From assembly GCF_025602895.1 (NCBI RefSeq), contig NW_026516222.1, positions 434,001-498,000 of the forward strand: a stretch of DNA of 64,000 bases. Direction: 5' to 3'. Shown here piece by piece: positions 20,356 to 30,670 of the stretch; position 1 is the stretch's first letter, and each line of letters starts with the position of its first letter. The notes below the pieces were generated by a model. That model was not told the DNA's origin. It did not search any database and was given only the letters and a program-made list of their open reading frames with translations. The position numbers and the translations under genes were made by a program. The DNA is from Polychytrium aggregatum (taxonomy: Eukaryota > Chytridiomycota > Chytridiomycetes > Polychytriales).

Positions 20356-22728
20356 ATGCCTCCGAAGCGTAAGGGTACCGGTGATGGCCAGCCTCGGCCA
20401 CCCAGGCCCAAGAAAGCCAAGTCACAGTCGGAGCCTGTCTCTGGTTCGTATTCTGATCTCACGCATGCTTGGTCGTCTGTTGCTCCGTCGCTCACCACCA
20501 CTGCTTCTGCAGATCCAATGGATGTCGATCCCACCGAGCCTGGTCCATCTACTTCCTCGAGTACCGGCAAGCGATGTCGCCAGTGCGATGGCACCGATCA
20601 CGAGCGAAGCAACACTAGCAAGTGTCCCAAATACCGGCCCCTCAAGAGTTCTGTCGTCCCACTCGTGGATGGAAGGTCATCCGCCCCTCAATTCGGCTGC
20701 TTCAAGCAGACGATGGATGGCTGTTGTCTCAATCCCGCTCTCCGCGACAAGATCCAGGCCACCGTCGAGGCCATGACCCAGATCCAGTTCGAGGCATCCA
20801 GGCTGCTCAACCTGCACATCCTCCGGTGCATCGAGCAGGATATTCCCATCCCTGTCATCTCCAGGGCCACCCCTGCTTTCATCCGCCAATGCTTCAAGAT
20901 CGTCCAGGACGGTGCCCTCTCCCCGACCGGGGACATCGAGCAGTACAACGAGCATCTGGTCGCTTCTTTTCGCGACTACCAGACCACTCGGCACGCAGAC
21001 CTGCCTCCGGCCCCTCGTCTGCCTGATGGTGCTCACAGTCAGCTTCTCACACTGGCTGTCAATGCCTATGCCACCAACTGCACCACCCACCTCGACCTGG
21101 CCTACTGGCGACTCCTTCGCCGTTTCTGCGCTGCCGTCTTCCCAGCCAACAAGCACAAGCACGAAGCCATCGAGGCCTGTCTCGAGCTCTTCGAGAAACC
21201 AGGGCAGACTCCACCCAAGGCCGATCTCGAGTTCCTCTATCCAGACTTTGGCCACGTCCTGGACGAGTTTCGGTACAGCAACGACCAGGACCGCTTCCGG
21301 GCCCTCCATCGCCTCTCACACCATGTGGGAATCCTCGCCCGAGACAAGATGGTCGACAATGTCCACAAGTGGATCGACTGTGACATGCCCGCCCTCCGAG
21401 TCACCGAGCTGCAGCGCCAGGCCAAGCTGGACAGCCTCACTACCCAAGGCATTCCCTCCGACGACAAGAGGTTCACCACGGCCAAGTCTGAGCTCGGCAC
21501 CACCAAGGCCAAGATCAACAAGCTGGCATCCAGACTCAAGTGGGGCCTCAAGCAGCTCACTCTTGACACTCCTCCGGCCGTGTGCACGATGGTTCCTCTG
21601 TGCACCACCAAGGCCAAGTATGTCAAGATCGACACGGCCACTCTCTGGGATCTCCTTGACTCCGAACATCGTCTCGGCCTCACCCGGGACATGCTCAAGG
21701 AAGAAGGTGAGGACGGTATCAACAACCAGGATCGTCTCTGGCGCAGTTGCTTCAAGCTGCGTAGTTCCCTCTTCCAAGAGCGGGTCAGGGACAAGAAGCT
21801 GTTCAACTACGAGATCAGCACCGATGGCATTGGATGCACCATCGGCCTCGTCAAGTTTGTGCCTCGAACCGATCACACCGAGACCATCGAGCCTCCTCCG
21901 ACTGCCGAGCAGCGCATCCAGGCCCACATCGGCAACCCAGACCCCGACAAGACCACTTGGATTGGCATCGATCCTGGAGTCGGCTCCATCTTCACGGCGG
22001 TCATCCAAGCACCGGGCCACCAAGACGAGGTGGTCTCATTCTCCAATGGCCACTACCAGCACATGTGTGGCCATACGTCCAACACCAAGTGGCACAATAT
22101 CATGAAGTATCGACTCAGCATCGAGACCTGGATGTCGACCACCCCCTCGCCCAAGGTGTCGTCCTCGGAGGCCTTCAAGATCCATCTCACCCATGTCCTG
22201 CGACCGGAGCTGCGAGTGCAGCTCAATTTCCACCTTGGCAAGAAGGCCCGTCACCATCGCTTCACGGGCCACAAGAGGCGCCAAGTGGCGGTCGACAAGA
22301 TGTGCAAGGCCGTCCTGAAGCACGCCCCGATACGGACCGATGTGGTGATCGCCTTTGGCAATGCGTCATGGCGACAAGGCAAGGGCTATGCATCCAGCCC
22401 TCGGAGGCAGCGGTTTGCTCAGTACTTTGAGCAATTCGAGCACCACCGACGCCGTCCCAATCACCATCATGGAAGCGTCAGGGTGGCCTCGACGAACGAG
22501 TTCAACACCTCGCAAGTGTGCTCCAAGTGCCTGGAGCCAGTTCGGTTGGAAGGACTCGATGCGCCCAGTGTTGCGAATTCCCACTTTGTCAGGAGCTGCA
22601 AGAATCCCAGCTGCCGGACAGTGTGGAATCGCGACGTCAATGCGGCGCGCAACATGATCACAGTATGCAGGTCGATTGTGGAGATCGGAGAGCGACCGGC
22701 GGTCTTCACTCGGAGGCTGCCAAAGTGA
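20356..22728 (+). CDS. Fanzor RNA-guided nuclease (eukaryotic TnpB homologue)
   Basis: 790 residues, one exon. The N-terminus carries two basic nuclear-localisation-like clusters (PPKRK, RPKKAK). At about residues 74-90 is a Cys/His knuckle (CRQCDGTDHERSNTSKC). A long helical region follows. The RuvC nuclease lies in the C-terminal third: RuvC-I with WIGIDPGVGSIFTAVI (Asp); a RuvC-II region with VVIAFGNASW, where the canonical Glu is absent; a zinc ribbon CSKC...CKNPSC; and RuvC-III with NRDVNAARN (Asp). The Glu of TNEFNTSQVC lies 47 residues after the missing RuvC-II position, as in Fanzors whose active-site Glu is relocated. All key residues and the frame are intact, so the enzyme may be active. 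Expected role: DNA cleavage guided by an RNA from the element's right end. It is encoded in a Tc1-type transposon downstream of a decayed transposase. Confidence 0.93.
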   Translation: MPPKRKGTGDGQPRPPRPKKAKSQSEPVSGSYSDLTHAWSSVAPSLTTTASADPMDVDPTEPGPSTSSSTGKRCRQCDGTDHERSNTSKCPKYRPLKSSVVPLVDGRSSAPQFGCFKQTMDGCCLNPALRDKIQATVEAMTQIQFEASRLLNLHILRCIEQDIPIPVISRATPAFIRQCFKIVQDGALSPTGDIEQYNEHLVASFRDYQTTRHADLPPAPRLPDGAHSQLLTLAVNAYATNCTTHLDLAYWRLLRRFCAAVFPANKHKHEAIEACLELFEKPGQTPPKADLEFLYPDFGHVLDEFRYSNDQDRFRALHRLSHHVGILARDKMVDNVHKWIDCDMPALRVTELQRQAKLDSLTTQGIPSDDKRFTTAKSELGTTKAKINKLASRLKWGLKQLTLDTPPAVCTMVPLCTTKAKYVKIDTATLWDLLDSEHRLGLTRDMLKEEGEDGINNQDRLWRSCFKLRSSLFQERVRDKKLFNYEISTDGIGCTIGLVKFVPRTDHTETIEPPPTAEQRIQAHIGNPDPDKTTWIGIDPGVGSIFTAVIQAPGHQDEVVSFSNGHYQHMCGHTSNTKWHNIMKYRLSIETWMSTTPSPKVSSSEAFKIHLTHVLRPELRVQLNFHLGKKARHHRFTGHKRRQVAVDKMCKAVLKHAPIRTDVVIAFGNASWRQGKGYASSPRRQRFAQYFEQFEHHRRRPNHHHGSVRVASTNEFNTSQVCSKCLEPVRLEGLDAPSVANSHFVRSCKNPSCRTVWNRDVNAARNMITVCRSIVEIGERPAVFTRRLPK

Positions 22729-22797
22729 TCTGTTTTATTTCTTGTGGCTTTGCTTGACGCAAGCACAGCACATACTACATGTTCATGGAAACGTCTA

Positions 22798-22826
22798 TGT
22801 TGTCCCGTTTTTTTCTGAATAAAGTG
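22798..22826 (-). repeat. Right terminal inverted repeat of the Fanzor transposon
   Basis: Read inward on the minus strand it begins CACTTTATTCAGAAAAAAAC and continues GGGACAACA, followed outward by TA (22827-22828). It matches the left repeat at 20 of 29 positions without gaps. Confidence 0.85.
22818..22823 (+). terminator. AATAAA polyadenylation signal inside the right terminal repeat
   Basis: AATAAA lies on the coding strand 90 bp after the Fanzor stop, in the outer part of the right terminal repeat. The Fanzor transcript would therefore probably be cleaved at or just beyond the transposon end, into flanking DNA. Confidence 0.5.
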
Positions 22827-22828
22827 TA

Positions 22829-22856
22829 TAGCGAGCTCGTTTTGAAACGGGACACC
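22829..22856 (+). repeat. Solitary terminal repeat of a related element abutting the Fanzor transposon
   Basis: TAGCGAGCTCGTTTTGAAAC followed by GGGACACC starts immediately after the TA at the right end of the Fanzor element. It fits the same 26-position plan as the MITE ends (compare TAGCG...GAAACGGGACACC at 2439). It points away from the Fanzor element, and I found no matching opposite end within the next few hundred bases. Confidence 0.7.
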
Positions 22857-23496
22857 TTCACACACAGATGACTTGCGTGACTTGTTGAATCAGACGACTT
22901 TCGTCGGCCCGAACTCCATAAAATCCGCTCGCCGAGGTCCTCCCGGCAATATTGCTCTTTGCCCTGCGTCTTTCTCCCTCATCCCAGATATGTCGTCTTG
23001 CTCTGGCCTGCAGCGACTGTATCTGCAGTGACTCGCTGGTCCCCGTCGTGCCCACTCACTCCATGCATCTCCCTCACAGGGAAATGACTTGACCCACTTG
23101 AGCGAGTGTGCGATATGATCCGACTACGCCGTGTTTGTCCGAATGAGGCGATATTTCATTTTTTCTTCATCACACTGTATCACGGCCGATGGAGCAGCAC
23201 TGAGACATCCCAAAGGTTTCGTTCTATCGGGGGACAGCTCTCCGCCAATCAGACATGGCTCCGATTCCTCTACCTCCGAGGCCAGTGGGAGTCGATAGAA
23301 TTCACCCTGTCGTCATCCGCTGACCTCACCTCGCCCGATCGACACCAATCGGTCCTCTCATCGTGCTCAGCCGATCTCGTCCTCTCCCCGAGACTGAGCA
23401 CTTGCAGCCACCACTTCCCGTCAACTTCTTGACGAGCGTCGCGAGCTTGACAACATCGGCTTCTTCTCGAACTTGCATCGTGCTCTGCTTGCCTCG
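22857..23496. other. Intergenic DNA before the GPCR gene
   Basis: No coding feature is supported. It contains the 5' flank of the receptor gene; no clear TATA box was recognised. Confidence 0.35.
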
Positions 23497-26400
23497 ATGA
23501 AAGCAAGACCTTTGGTGTTCATAACAACAATCGCCCTGGTCCTTGGCCTGGGCGGTTGTCAACCGCCGGCTGGCGTCAATGTCCAGAGCCCGCTCAACTA
23601 CGCCTATCCCGCTGCCTATCCCGTCCATCCCAGCAAGGTCAATGCATCCCTTCTCCGAATCGGGGTCTTTGGCTGGTTCAGCGCGCCTTTGATGCCCGAT
23701 GATGGAGGCACATGGGCAGCCGGCCTCGAATCTGCTGTTCACCTGTGAGTCAAATCAGCCATAGATCTGTCCGGCAAATAGGCATCATGTTGCGACGTGA
23801 CCGAATGGCCCGCTGCAATTATCCTCGGAGCTGCGAGTGCCAGTGATGATGACCATCATTCTATCGGTTGCAAAGATACCTCTCGGTCCAGGCCGCCATC
23901 GACGAGACAAATGCCAAGTAAGACTCAGTGCTATTGCGGCGAGGATGGATACCCCGAGATTCCAGCCCGCTTCGCTTTCTCTCCGTTCGTTGGAGAGCCC
24001 TCGCGATTCCAAGCGCGTCAGTCCCAGTACTAAGACCTTTGCTTCACACCGCAACTTCTTCGACCAAATTTCGTCCTGCCAGCAATGCTCTCCTTCCCAA
24101 CGTGGTGAGTCTGCACTCCAATACAAAGACTTGTTGTAGACCAGCGTTTCTCACGCGCAGAATCGACATCCAGCGGCTCGCCCTCGAACCAATCGACATC
24201 TACGGCAGCAACGACCAACTCCGGATTGCCAACTCGGTGAGTCCCCAAACTATCTCAGTGGACGAAATGAAACAAAATCACTGTGCCGTCCCATGCGCCA
24301 TGCTAATTCCACAACCGCGTCCACCATCACTTGCAGTATCTAATGGCTCAGGCGGCCATTTCAAGACACCGATATGCTGCGTTTATAGGTATTGTCCTCC
24401 TGTTGATCCGCAGACCGAGTACGGATGCACTGGGTTTGTGAAACTAGCGTATTATGCCTGATCCGTCGGCTCATTTCCAGGCGACACCACCGATGTACTC
24501 TACGACAACACCAAGACAACATCTGCCCAGGCCATGATGGCGGGCGAATTTAACATCCCGGTACGCTTGTGAATCTGCATAGTAAAGGACCGCCGGCAAT
24601 GTATGATATTGGGAATGTCACACACCTCGCGATACCTCAAACTATATATCGAGCGATGCCCGTGTTTACTAAGCCCCGCTATCGCAGTACTGTTCACCAA
24701 TATCTGTGGATGACTCGGTATGTGATTGTCGGATGCATATTCACGGTGTTCAGTACCTTCGTTGCTGATGGGGTTTGGAGGAAGCAGGATCACGGATTGG
24801 CATGACTGGATATTAGTTGTGTTGAAGTTCCAGATGAAAGGATCGCCCAGTTAGTAGCCACGCAGTTGATCGAAAGCAGAACTACTAACCCATCCCGCAT
24901 GCTACATCGTCTGCGTCTTGGCTACAGTTCAACGACAAGAGCAAGTATCCAACACTCATCCGAACGGTCGGAACAGCTGTACCGGCAGGCGCCAGTAAGT
25001 GCCCGAATCTTGCTTTGGGCACATGCAGACCACTGTGGGCTGAAAACGAGTCGACCCGCATCTTAGGCACTGACTCAGTAGACACTTTTGCCCTCAGTCT
25101 AATCACTAAAATCACGATGATCTGTTCAGCTGTTGTTGACTGGGTGCTTGCGATGGGCTGGACCAAGGTCGTCCTGGCCGTCACAGTACGTATCAAAAGA
25201 ACCGCATGCCCCTGCCTTTGCGGACTGTATTGGTCTGCTAAAGCTCCATCCTGTTGTTCAGCAGTCGATGGGCACTGCTTTCGTTCCAATACGATCGTAA
25301 GCTGACATTCGCGTACTATCTCTGGCACCAGTGCAAAATCAACGACCAGTACGGATACCTTTTTCTCCAAGGATTCCTGGCGAGGGCCCAGTACACGGGT
25401 CTCACCATCCTCGACACCATCTACTACTACTGCAACGCTTCGCCAGACTTTTCTGCAAACGACTTTGTGACCCCGGTGCAGAGAATGAAGGCCACTAACG
25501 GGAAAATCATTATATCCCTCGGAAATATCGGCCCGTCGTCGGTACTATATGCACAAGTATGTGTGCACGCGCCGAGCATGTCACAACAATTGTCAACCGA
25601 TGGGTCATGAGGTTTCTGCTATCATTCGGCAGTCATATTGACCTGAATTGAGATGATCCAGATCATAAACTACCGTCTATGCTCACCACTATCGCCTCGT
25701 CTTTTCTCTGTAGGCCATGTATGGATACCTTTCGCAATGCATCTTTGCCTGTTGATATGCTGGATCAATCTTTACCTATCATAGAGTGTTCGAAAGCTGC
25801 CTTTCCGTGGCAAAGGATATTTGCCGATGATCATGAATTCGTAGTGAAGGACTAATGCCTTCCTGCCATTGGCACCTGCTTGGCATTTGCACTTGCCTGG
25901 CATTTGCACCTTCTTGCCATTTGTATCTCCTTGCAATTTGCACCTTCTTGGCATGCATTCGGTTGTCATTCTCTTGCTCACACTCGTGTTAACACTCACG
26001 CACCCTATCTGCCGTTACAGGCAAGCAGGTTTGACAACCTCGGACTATGTGTGGTTTATGGCTGGCGGACGGTGGGCTGCCTCGGACTATGCCAACTTTT
26101 TCCAAACTCCAAGCAATCTGGCCGCAAGCTACTATCCGGGCAGAGCCATCCAAAGCTCGGATTTGCCCACGTACGGTTGATCTGCAGCGTATCGGCCCGC
26201 TGCGTTGGACACACGCTCGTACGATTCTGGCTTGCCAAGCAAACTGCTCTGACACGACCAACTGTGCTGCCTTGTATCCCCGGACACTACACTCGTCCTC
26301 GAAATATTCCGACTCAAACGCGTTCAGATACTTTGGACTGTGGGTATTGGTTTAGAGCAGCAATCCTCTGTGAGGGATGTCGTGTACTGCCCCCCGTGTC

Positions 26401-29400
26401 CACGCATCATGTCTGAATCTCGTCAATCTTCATCCCCATTTGTCGACTCATCCTGTGCCATCCAATCATCGGCTTGCTCACTGTGACAATCTTCTCTGCG
26501 CATCTCATTTGTCTTTGCCACAGCGACGGCCCAGTCAGCTACTGGCCGAATAATCCACAGTGGCTCAAGTTCAACCAAACGTGGTCGACCTACAACCAGA
26601 GATCGCTCACATACGCACCTGGAGGAGCACACGTCGTTATGCCGTGAGTTAACAACCGACTGGGTATCCGCTTCACCTCACAGTCGGTGATACACTAATG
26701 AACGCACGACCCCTGTTCTCCCTCAAACACCGATAACCAGAATGACGTACGACTGCACATTGGCAATGATCTATGCCTTTGACAACGTATGTCTCAGCAC
26801 GCCTGGAATTTCGGCTGTTGTGTGGGGATCTTCGTGCGGAAGGAATCGAAAGCGGTATATGCACACCTCACTGAATCTCTCACATCTCCATGCAACACTG
26901 GTGTCACAAACAGCTCCTTCGGGTTTATCCAAACACCGTCACTCTGTCAGCCATTGCCCAAGGGGGACTGAGTCGGCAGTACACAACACCAGCCATGTTT
27001 TCGCTGGGCCAGCCTGGATCGTGCGGTCCCCTCTTGTTTGACAGTATGTATGAGTGAGGGTTGTGTGTGTGGCGGGTGGATCATTGAGCAAGTCAGCGAG
27101 ACGTCTATGACTATCGATTGATCAGCGGCACTCAAGGCGCTTGATATTCATATCTTGCGTCTTTCCATTTCGCAAAGATGAGGGCAACTTTGAGTCTGGG
27201 TAAGACGCTTTTCTGTCCATACAGCACAACCTAAATCCAGCATCACCGCCGAAAGGAGACCGACATGCACAACTCAGCACATGTCTAGGACATGCCACGC
27301 ATTCGTATTTGCAACTACGACCTGACTCAAATGTCTCTTCATTCGATACTCCGTGGATTCGCAGAGGCATATCCATCCAAATGATTGTAGGTTTTGTGTT
27401 TGCATTCGTTGGCACACCAACACTTGTGTACTATGTTTGGAACTGCAATTGACTACTGCCGGTCGACAGAGAAACGACAACACCTGGAATATGGCGACCA
27501 TCACGTTGATGGGGAACTTTTCATACGCCTCCACCAACGTCAAGATCGAGCAGGGTCTGACTCCGGCAGCCTGGTTCCAATTCTACTACAATGTCACGAG
27601 TAAGCGAGCATGATTGGATTGGCAATGATGAGGGGGGGGGAAGAAACTGGATTGGACAGAGATGCAAACTTGACGCACAGGCGGGGCGATTGTTTTGCTT
27701 GTGTTCGACTCACCACATGATTTTGCTGTCTCCGGCCCTTTGTTCATGGAATGATGACTGAATAACTGCCCAAACAGCAAACGTCACGGTCCCGGTCGAC
27801 TATCCGCCGATCATCCAGACAAACGAGACATTTTCGACTGCGGCTGCTCCAGTAGTGATTATCACACTGCTGATTGTTGCACTCCTGGGCGTCCTGTATT
27901 TCTCGTTTACGAACTACCGGCAGCCTGCCCATATCAACATCACGTTCTTCCGCTTTGGTAAGGAGCATGACGGCGCCGGCTGCACTTGTATGGCGGCATC
28001 GGTATTGACCATCCGGACATCTTGCTTCTTTCCGGACCTCATAACCGGCAATGTGACGGCTTCTGTGGTGCCATCATCTTCCCCAGCTGTTGCCTCGGCA
28101 ATCGTCGCATACTGCACCTACTTTTTCTTTGTTGGCATCCCAACGAACACCATCTGTACCGCACAGACGTATCTGCTGGCGTGGGTTTTCGCCATGTGCA
28201 ATGGGTGAGTAGCTCCAATCCTTTCCTGCAGGTCCTCGTACGCTGTGATTCACGGAAGTTCCCGTAGCAACCAACTTTGTTCCGAATTTCGGTCTGCTCT
28301 AATCCATGCCGATTTCTTATATCGCAGTGCATTCTTGGTCAACTCGTTTGGTAAGATGTAGCCGTCAAAGAGGGGTTTCATGAAGACAGTGTCCAGAGCA
28401 TTCAAAGACAGCTGGATGCGCCACCTTGAAGGCAGATGACCCGGGGCCATGGAGCTGACGATGCTCCACCGGATCGTTTCGCACTCAGGCCAGCGCCGCG
28501 TTACTCTGTGCAAGTCGTCGGACATGATCAAGAAGGCAGTCTCCTCGAGACCTATGATATTGGCGACGACGGGAAACGTGGTGCTAAGTTGGGTACGTGC
28601 TCGCCGAGCTTTCGGCAGCCCCAGACCGACATCCGTGCGTCGTATGAGTGGCTCGTTGGTTCGTCCGAATTCAAAGCTGGACAGGGTCATCGATGACTTT
28701 GATACTGATATCTGGTAAACATGCTCACCGCCGCTCATTTGCAGATCCTGTGCATAATCTCTGACCGCCGCGATCCTCGCGTCGCCGTGAACATCTCAGT
28801 CTCAAACCTCCACATCTATACTCTCTGCAAGAGCACAAGTGGCCAGGGATGGACAACAGAGCACACCATCTTGATCATCTTCCAGGGTATCCTCCTGATT
28901 GTGGCTATCTGGAACACATGGTCGTTTACCAAGTCGCCGCTGTTGAGGTAAAGGCGATGCTGGCAACGAAGGAGGATGGGGGGAGATGGATAGTCATTGG
29001 TGTTGATGGTTTCTATGCAGTAGCGGGGCGAGGTAAGCTCGCCACGGAGGCAGTCTCGATTCTCAGCTGAAATCTGTCGCTCCCTTCATCCAGAACTCAA
29101 GCACAGCTGCTTTTATTGGGAGTGGCGTAAGTACCGATACAGGCATACGAGCGCCGGAACGCTTGCTGTTGATGGGCCTCGTCGGAGATTCTGCGAGCTC
29201 ACGGAGAGCGGGCGTGTGACGTGAAGTGTTTGATACAGAGGCGACTTGAACTTGACACCATGCTGACTTTACTTGGCTCGATCACATGGGTTCGATCGTC
29301 TGGGCGTCAATGGTGTCTGCCAGCCATATGCTGGTGCTTACACTGGTCTTTGCCGGTCTGCTGTCAAGCCCTGTGATGGTTGGGTACATGTTTGTGCTTC

Positions 29401-30070
29401 ACTCTGTCGCCTTCACAGTCATACCGACGGCGGTGATCGGGCCAATCATTGCCGCCACGATCCTGGACTCGCTCAAGACCAACAAGGAGGCCAAGCTGGC
29501 GAGCTCCACGATGCTGCGCTCTCCGGCGCGGGAGCGAGAGATGTTGATGAAGAAAAAGACGATCGTCTTCACCTCTGTCTCGGTCGAGCTGACGATCCGC
29601 AACCGCAAAATCGATGCCCGCCACTGCGACATCTCGGTCATTGACGACAGTGTCGTCATCCAGGTCCGCCAGGGTCACCAGACAGAGTCGCTGGATCAGG
29701 ATTTGGTGAGTTCCGAGTGCAAATAGTCATACCTTGGCGGAATCGTGTGGATGCGTAGGCCGGTGCACTCGAAACACGAGCATAGCAAACTGCTCAACTC
29801 GAGTGAATCCAGCCCGCACGAGCGTGGAGATGCCGCGAGGCAGGGCCAAACCGAACCAAACACTAAAGGTGGCAAACTGGCACTCTGCGGACACAGCCGG
29901 CCATCATCCAAGTCGTGGGAGGAGGCATCGAGATCGTCCGAAGCACCCACCGAATCACAATCTCGGTCGGCCGAAAGGAGCCCCTGGTCATTTCCTTTGC
30001 CAACACTGAGCTGGCGACGGACTTTCAGGATGCCGTGGACGATTACTTTCTCTCAACGAGCCGCCAGTGA
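23497..30070 (+). CDS. Class C (GABA-B-type) G-protein-coupled receptor, many short exons
   Basis: A signal peptide (ATG 23497, MKARPLVFITTIALVLGLGG) leads into a periplasmic-binding-protein-like ligand domain spread over many small exons. Family-like segments include LRIGVFGWFSAPL, YPTLIRTVGTAVPAGA, VDWVLAMGWTKVVLAV (25138-25185), TTSDYVWFMAGGR and FNQTW. A seven-helix part follows: TM1 ends before NYRQPAHINIT (about 27840-27957), TM3 has TAQTYLLAWVFAMCNG (28160-28205), TM5 is near IIFQGILLIVAIWNTW (28870-28930), and TM6-7 with VIGPIIAATILDSLK at 29286-29480 is followed by a basic tail. The last exon ends at TGA 30068-30070 after VDDYFLSTSRQ. Such receptors signal through heterotrimeric G proteins, and GABA-B-like forms are known in early-diverging fungi and amoebae. 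The ligand is unknown. Exon borders in the middle were not all resolved. Confidence 0.78.
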
Positions 30071-30670
30071 GTCATAGGACCGCACGGCGTTCGCGGCAGC
30101 TGCGACCTGTGGCGCTTCCATCGGTTCGGACGATTGGCGGAACCCGGCATCCTGTGCAGATTCAGCAAGTTCCGGGGACTCGGCGGGGTTCTTAGCTTGA
30201 CAATCTCTATCAGTATCCCATGGCAAGCCATGACGCTGCCTCACGGCCCGGCAGCATCCAACAAACACCAGCTAGAACCAAAAGCTGCGGCCAAGCACAC
30301 ATGCATAGCCAAGCATGAGCACTTCTGAATATGGAGGCTCGATTTCAATCTTTTGTTCATCTCACGAGTGCGTGTGGTCTGTGCACAATGGAGCAAGGGG
30401 GGGGGTGGAAGACATGCAGAAGCTTGGGGAGTGGTGTGCAACACGGCCGCTTACGGATATAATACACACCCGCACTCGCTCGAACTGTTTATTGCACCGG
30501 ATCATTGTGAGGCTAGGAATAATCGAGTCCCATGTCCCATTTGCCAAGAACGGCCAACGGCAGTGCGATGGTGATAACGAATCAAGGAGATCACGTCCTC
30601 GGCATCCGTTTACGATACCAAAACGCGTGCGAGATGTCTCAAATCGAGTTTGTCTGTATTGGATGTAGTG
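30071..30670. other. 3' flank of the GPCR gene
   Basis: No gene is supported. A GGGGGGG run lies at 30401-30407. The MITE copy B starts at the right edge. Confidence 0.35.

Larger units (their letters stand above)
22729..22826 (+). ncRNA. Predicted right-end guide-RNA (omega/fRNA) scaffold region of the Fanzor element
   Basis: Only 98 bp separate the Fanzor stop from the right transposon end. In TnpB and Fanzor elements the scaffold RNA overlaps the 3' end of the nuclease gene and runs to the right end, with the guide read from the flanking DNA. By that rule the guide would begin at about 22827. Position is the only evidence; no structure was computed, and the RNA may extend upstream into the coding region. 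Confidence 0.35.
19163..22828 (+). mobile_element. Tc1/mariner-IS630 type transposon carrying a Fanzor nuclease
   Basis: A 3.66 kb element flanked by TA on both sides (19163-19164 and 22827-22828). Its ends are imperfect 29-bp terminal inverted repeats (19165-19193 and 22798-22826) that align without gaps at 20 of 29 positions and share the perfect core AAAAAACGGGACA. Inside, on the same strand, are a DDE transposase-like gene (19249-20103) and a 790-residue Fanzor (20356-22728). The Fanzor stop lies only 98 bp from the right end, the usual place of the guide-RNA scaffold in TnpB and Fanzor elements. Linkage of Fanzor proteins to Tc1/mariner and other eukaryotic DNA transposons is established; this arrangement of both genes between matched ends is seen directly. 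Confidence 0.9.

Noticed and set aside
19249-22728. Bacterial contamination (IS630-like transposase plus TnpB-like nuclease)
   Set aside because: The nuclease has Fanzor-specific features (N-terminal nuclear-localisation-like clusters, relocated Glu), and the element sits between intron-bearing eukaryotic genes with TA-flanked ends.
23497-23580. Bacterial lipoprotein signal (GLGGC) at the start of the receptor
   Set aside because: A coincidental Cys after an ordinary signal peptide; downstream exons and the seven-helix part show a eukaryotic GPCR.
28250-28738. A minus-strand frame opposite the GPCR middle exons
   Set aside because: Shadow frame; the plus strand carries the receptor's loop and helix motifs with splice sites.
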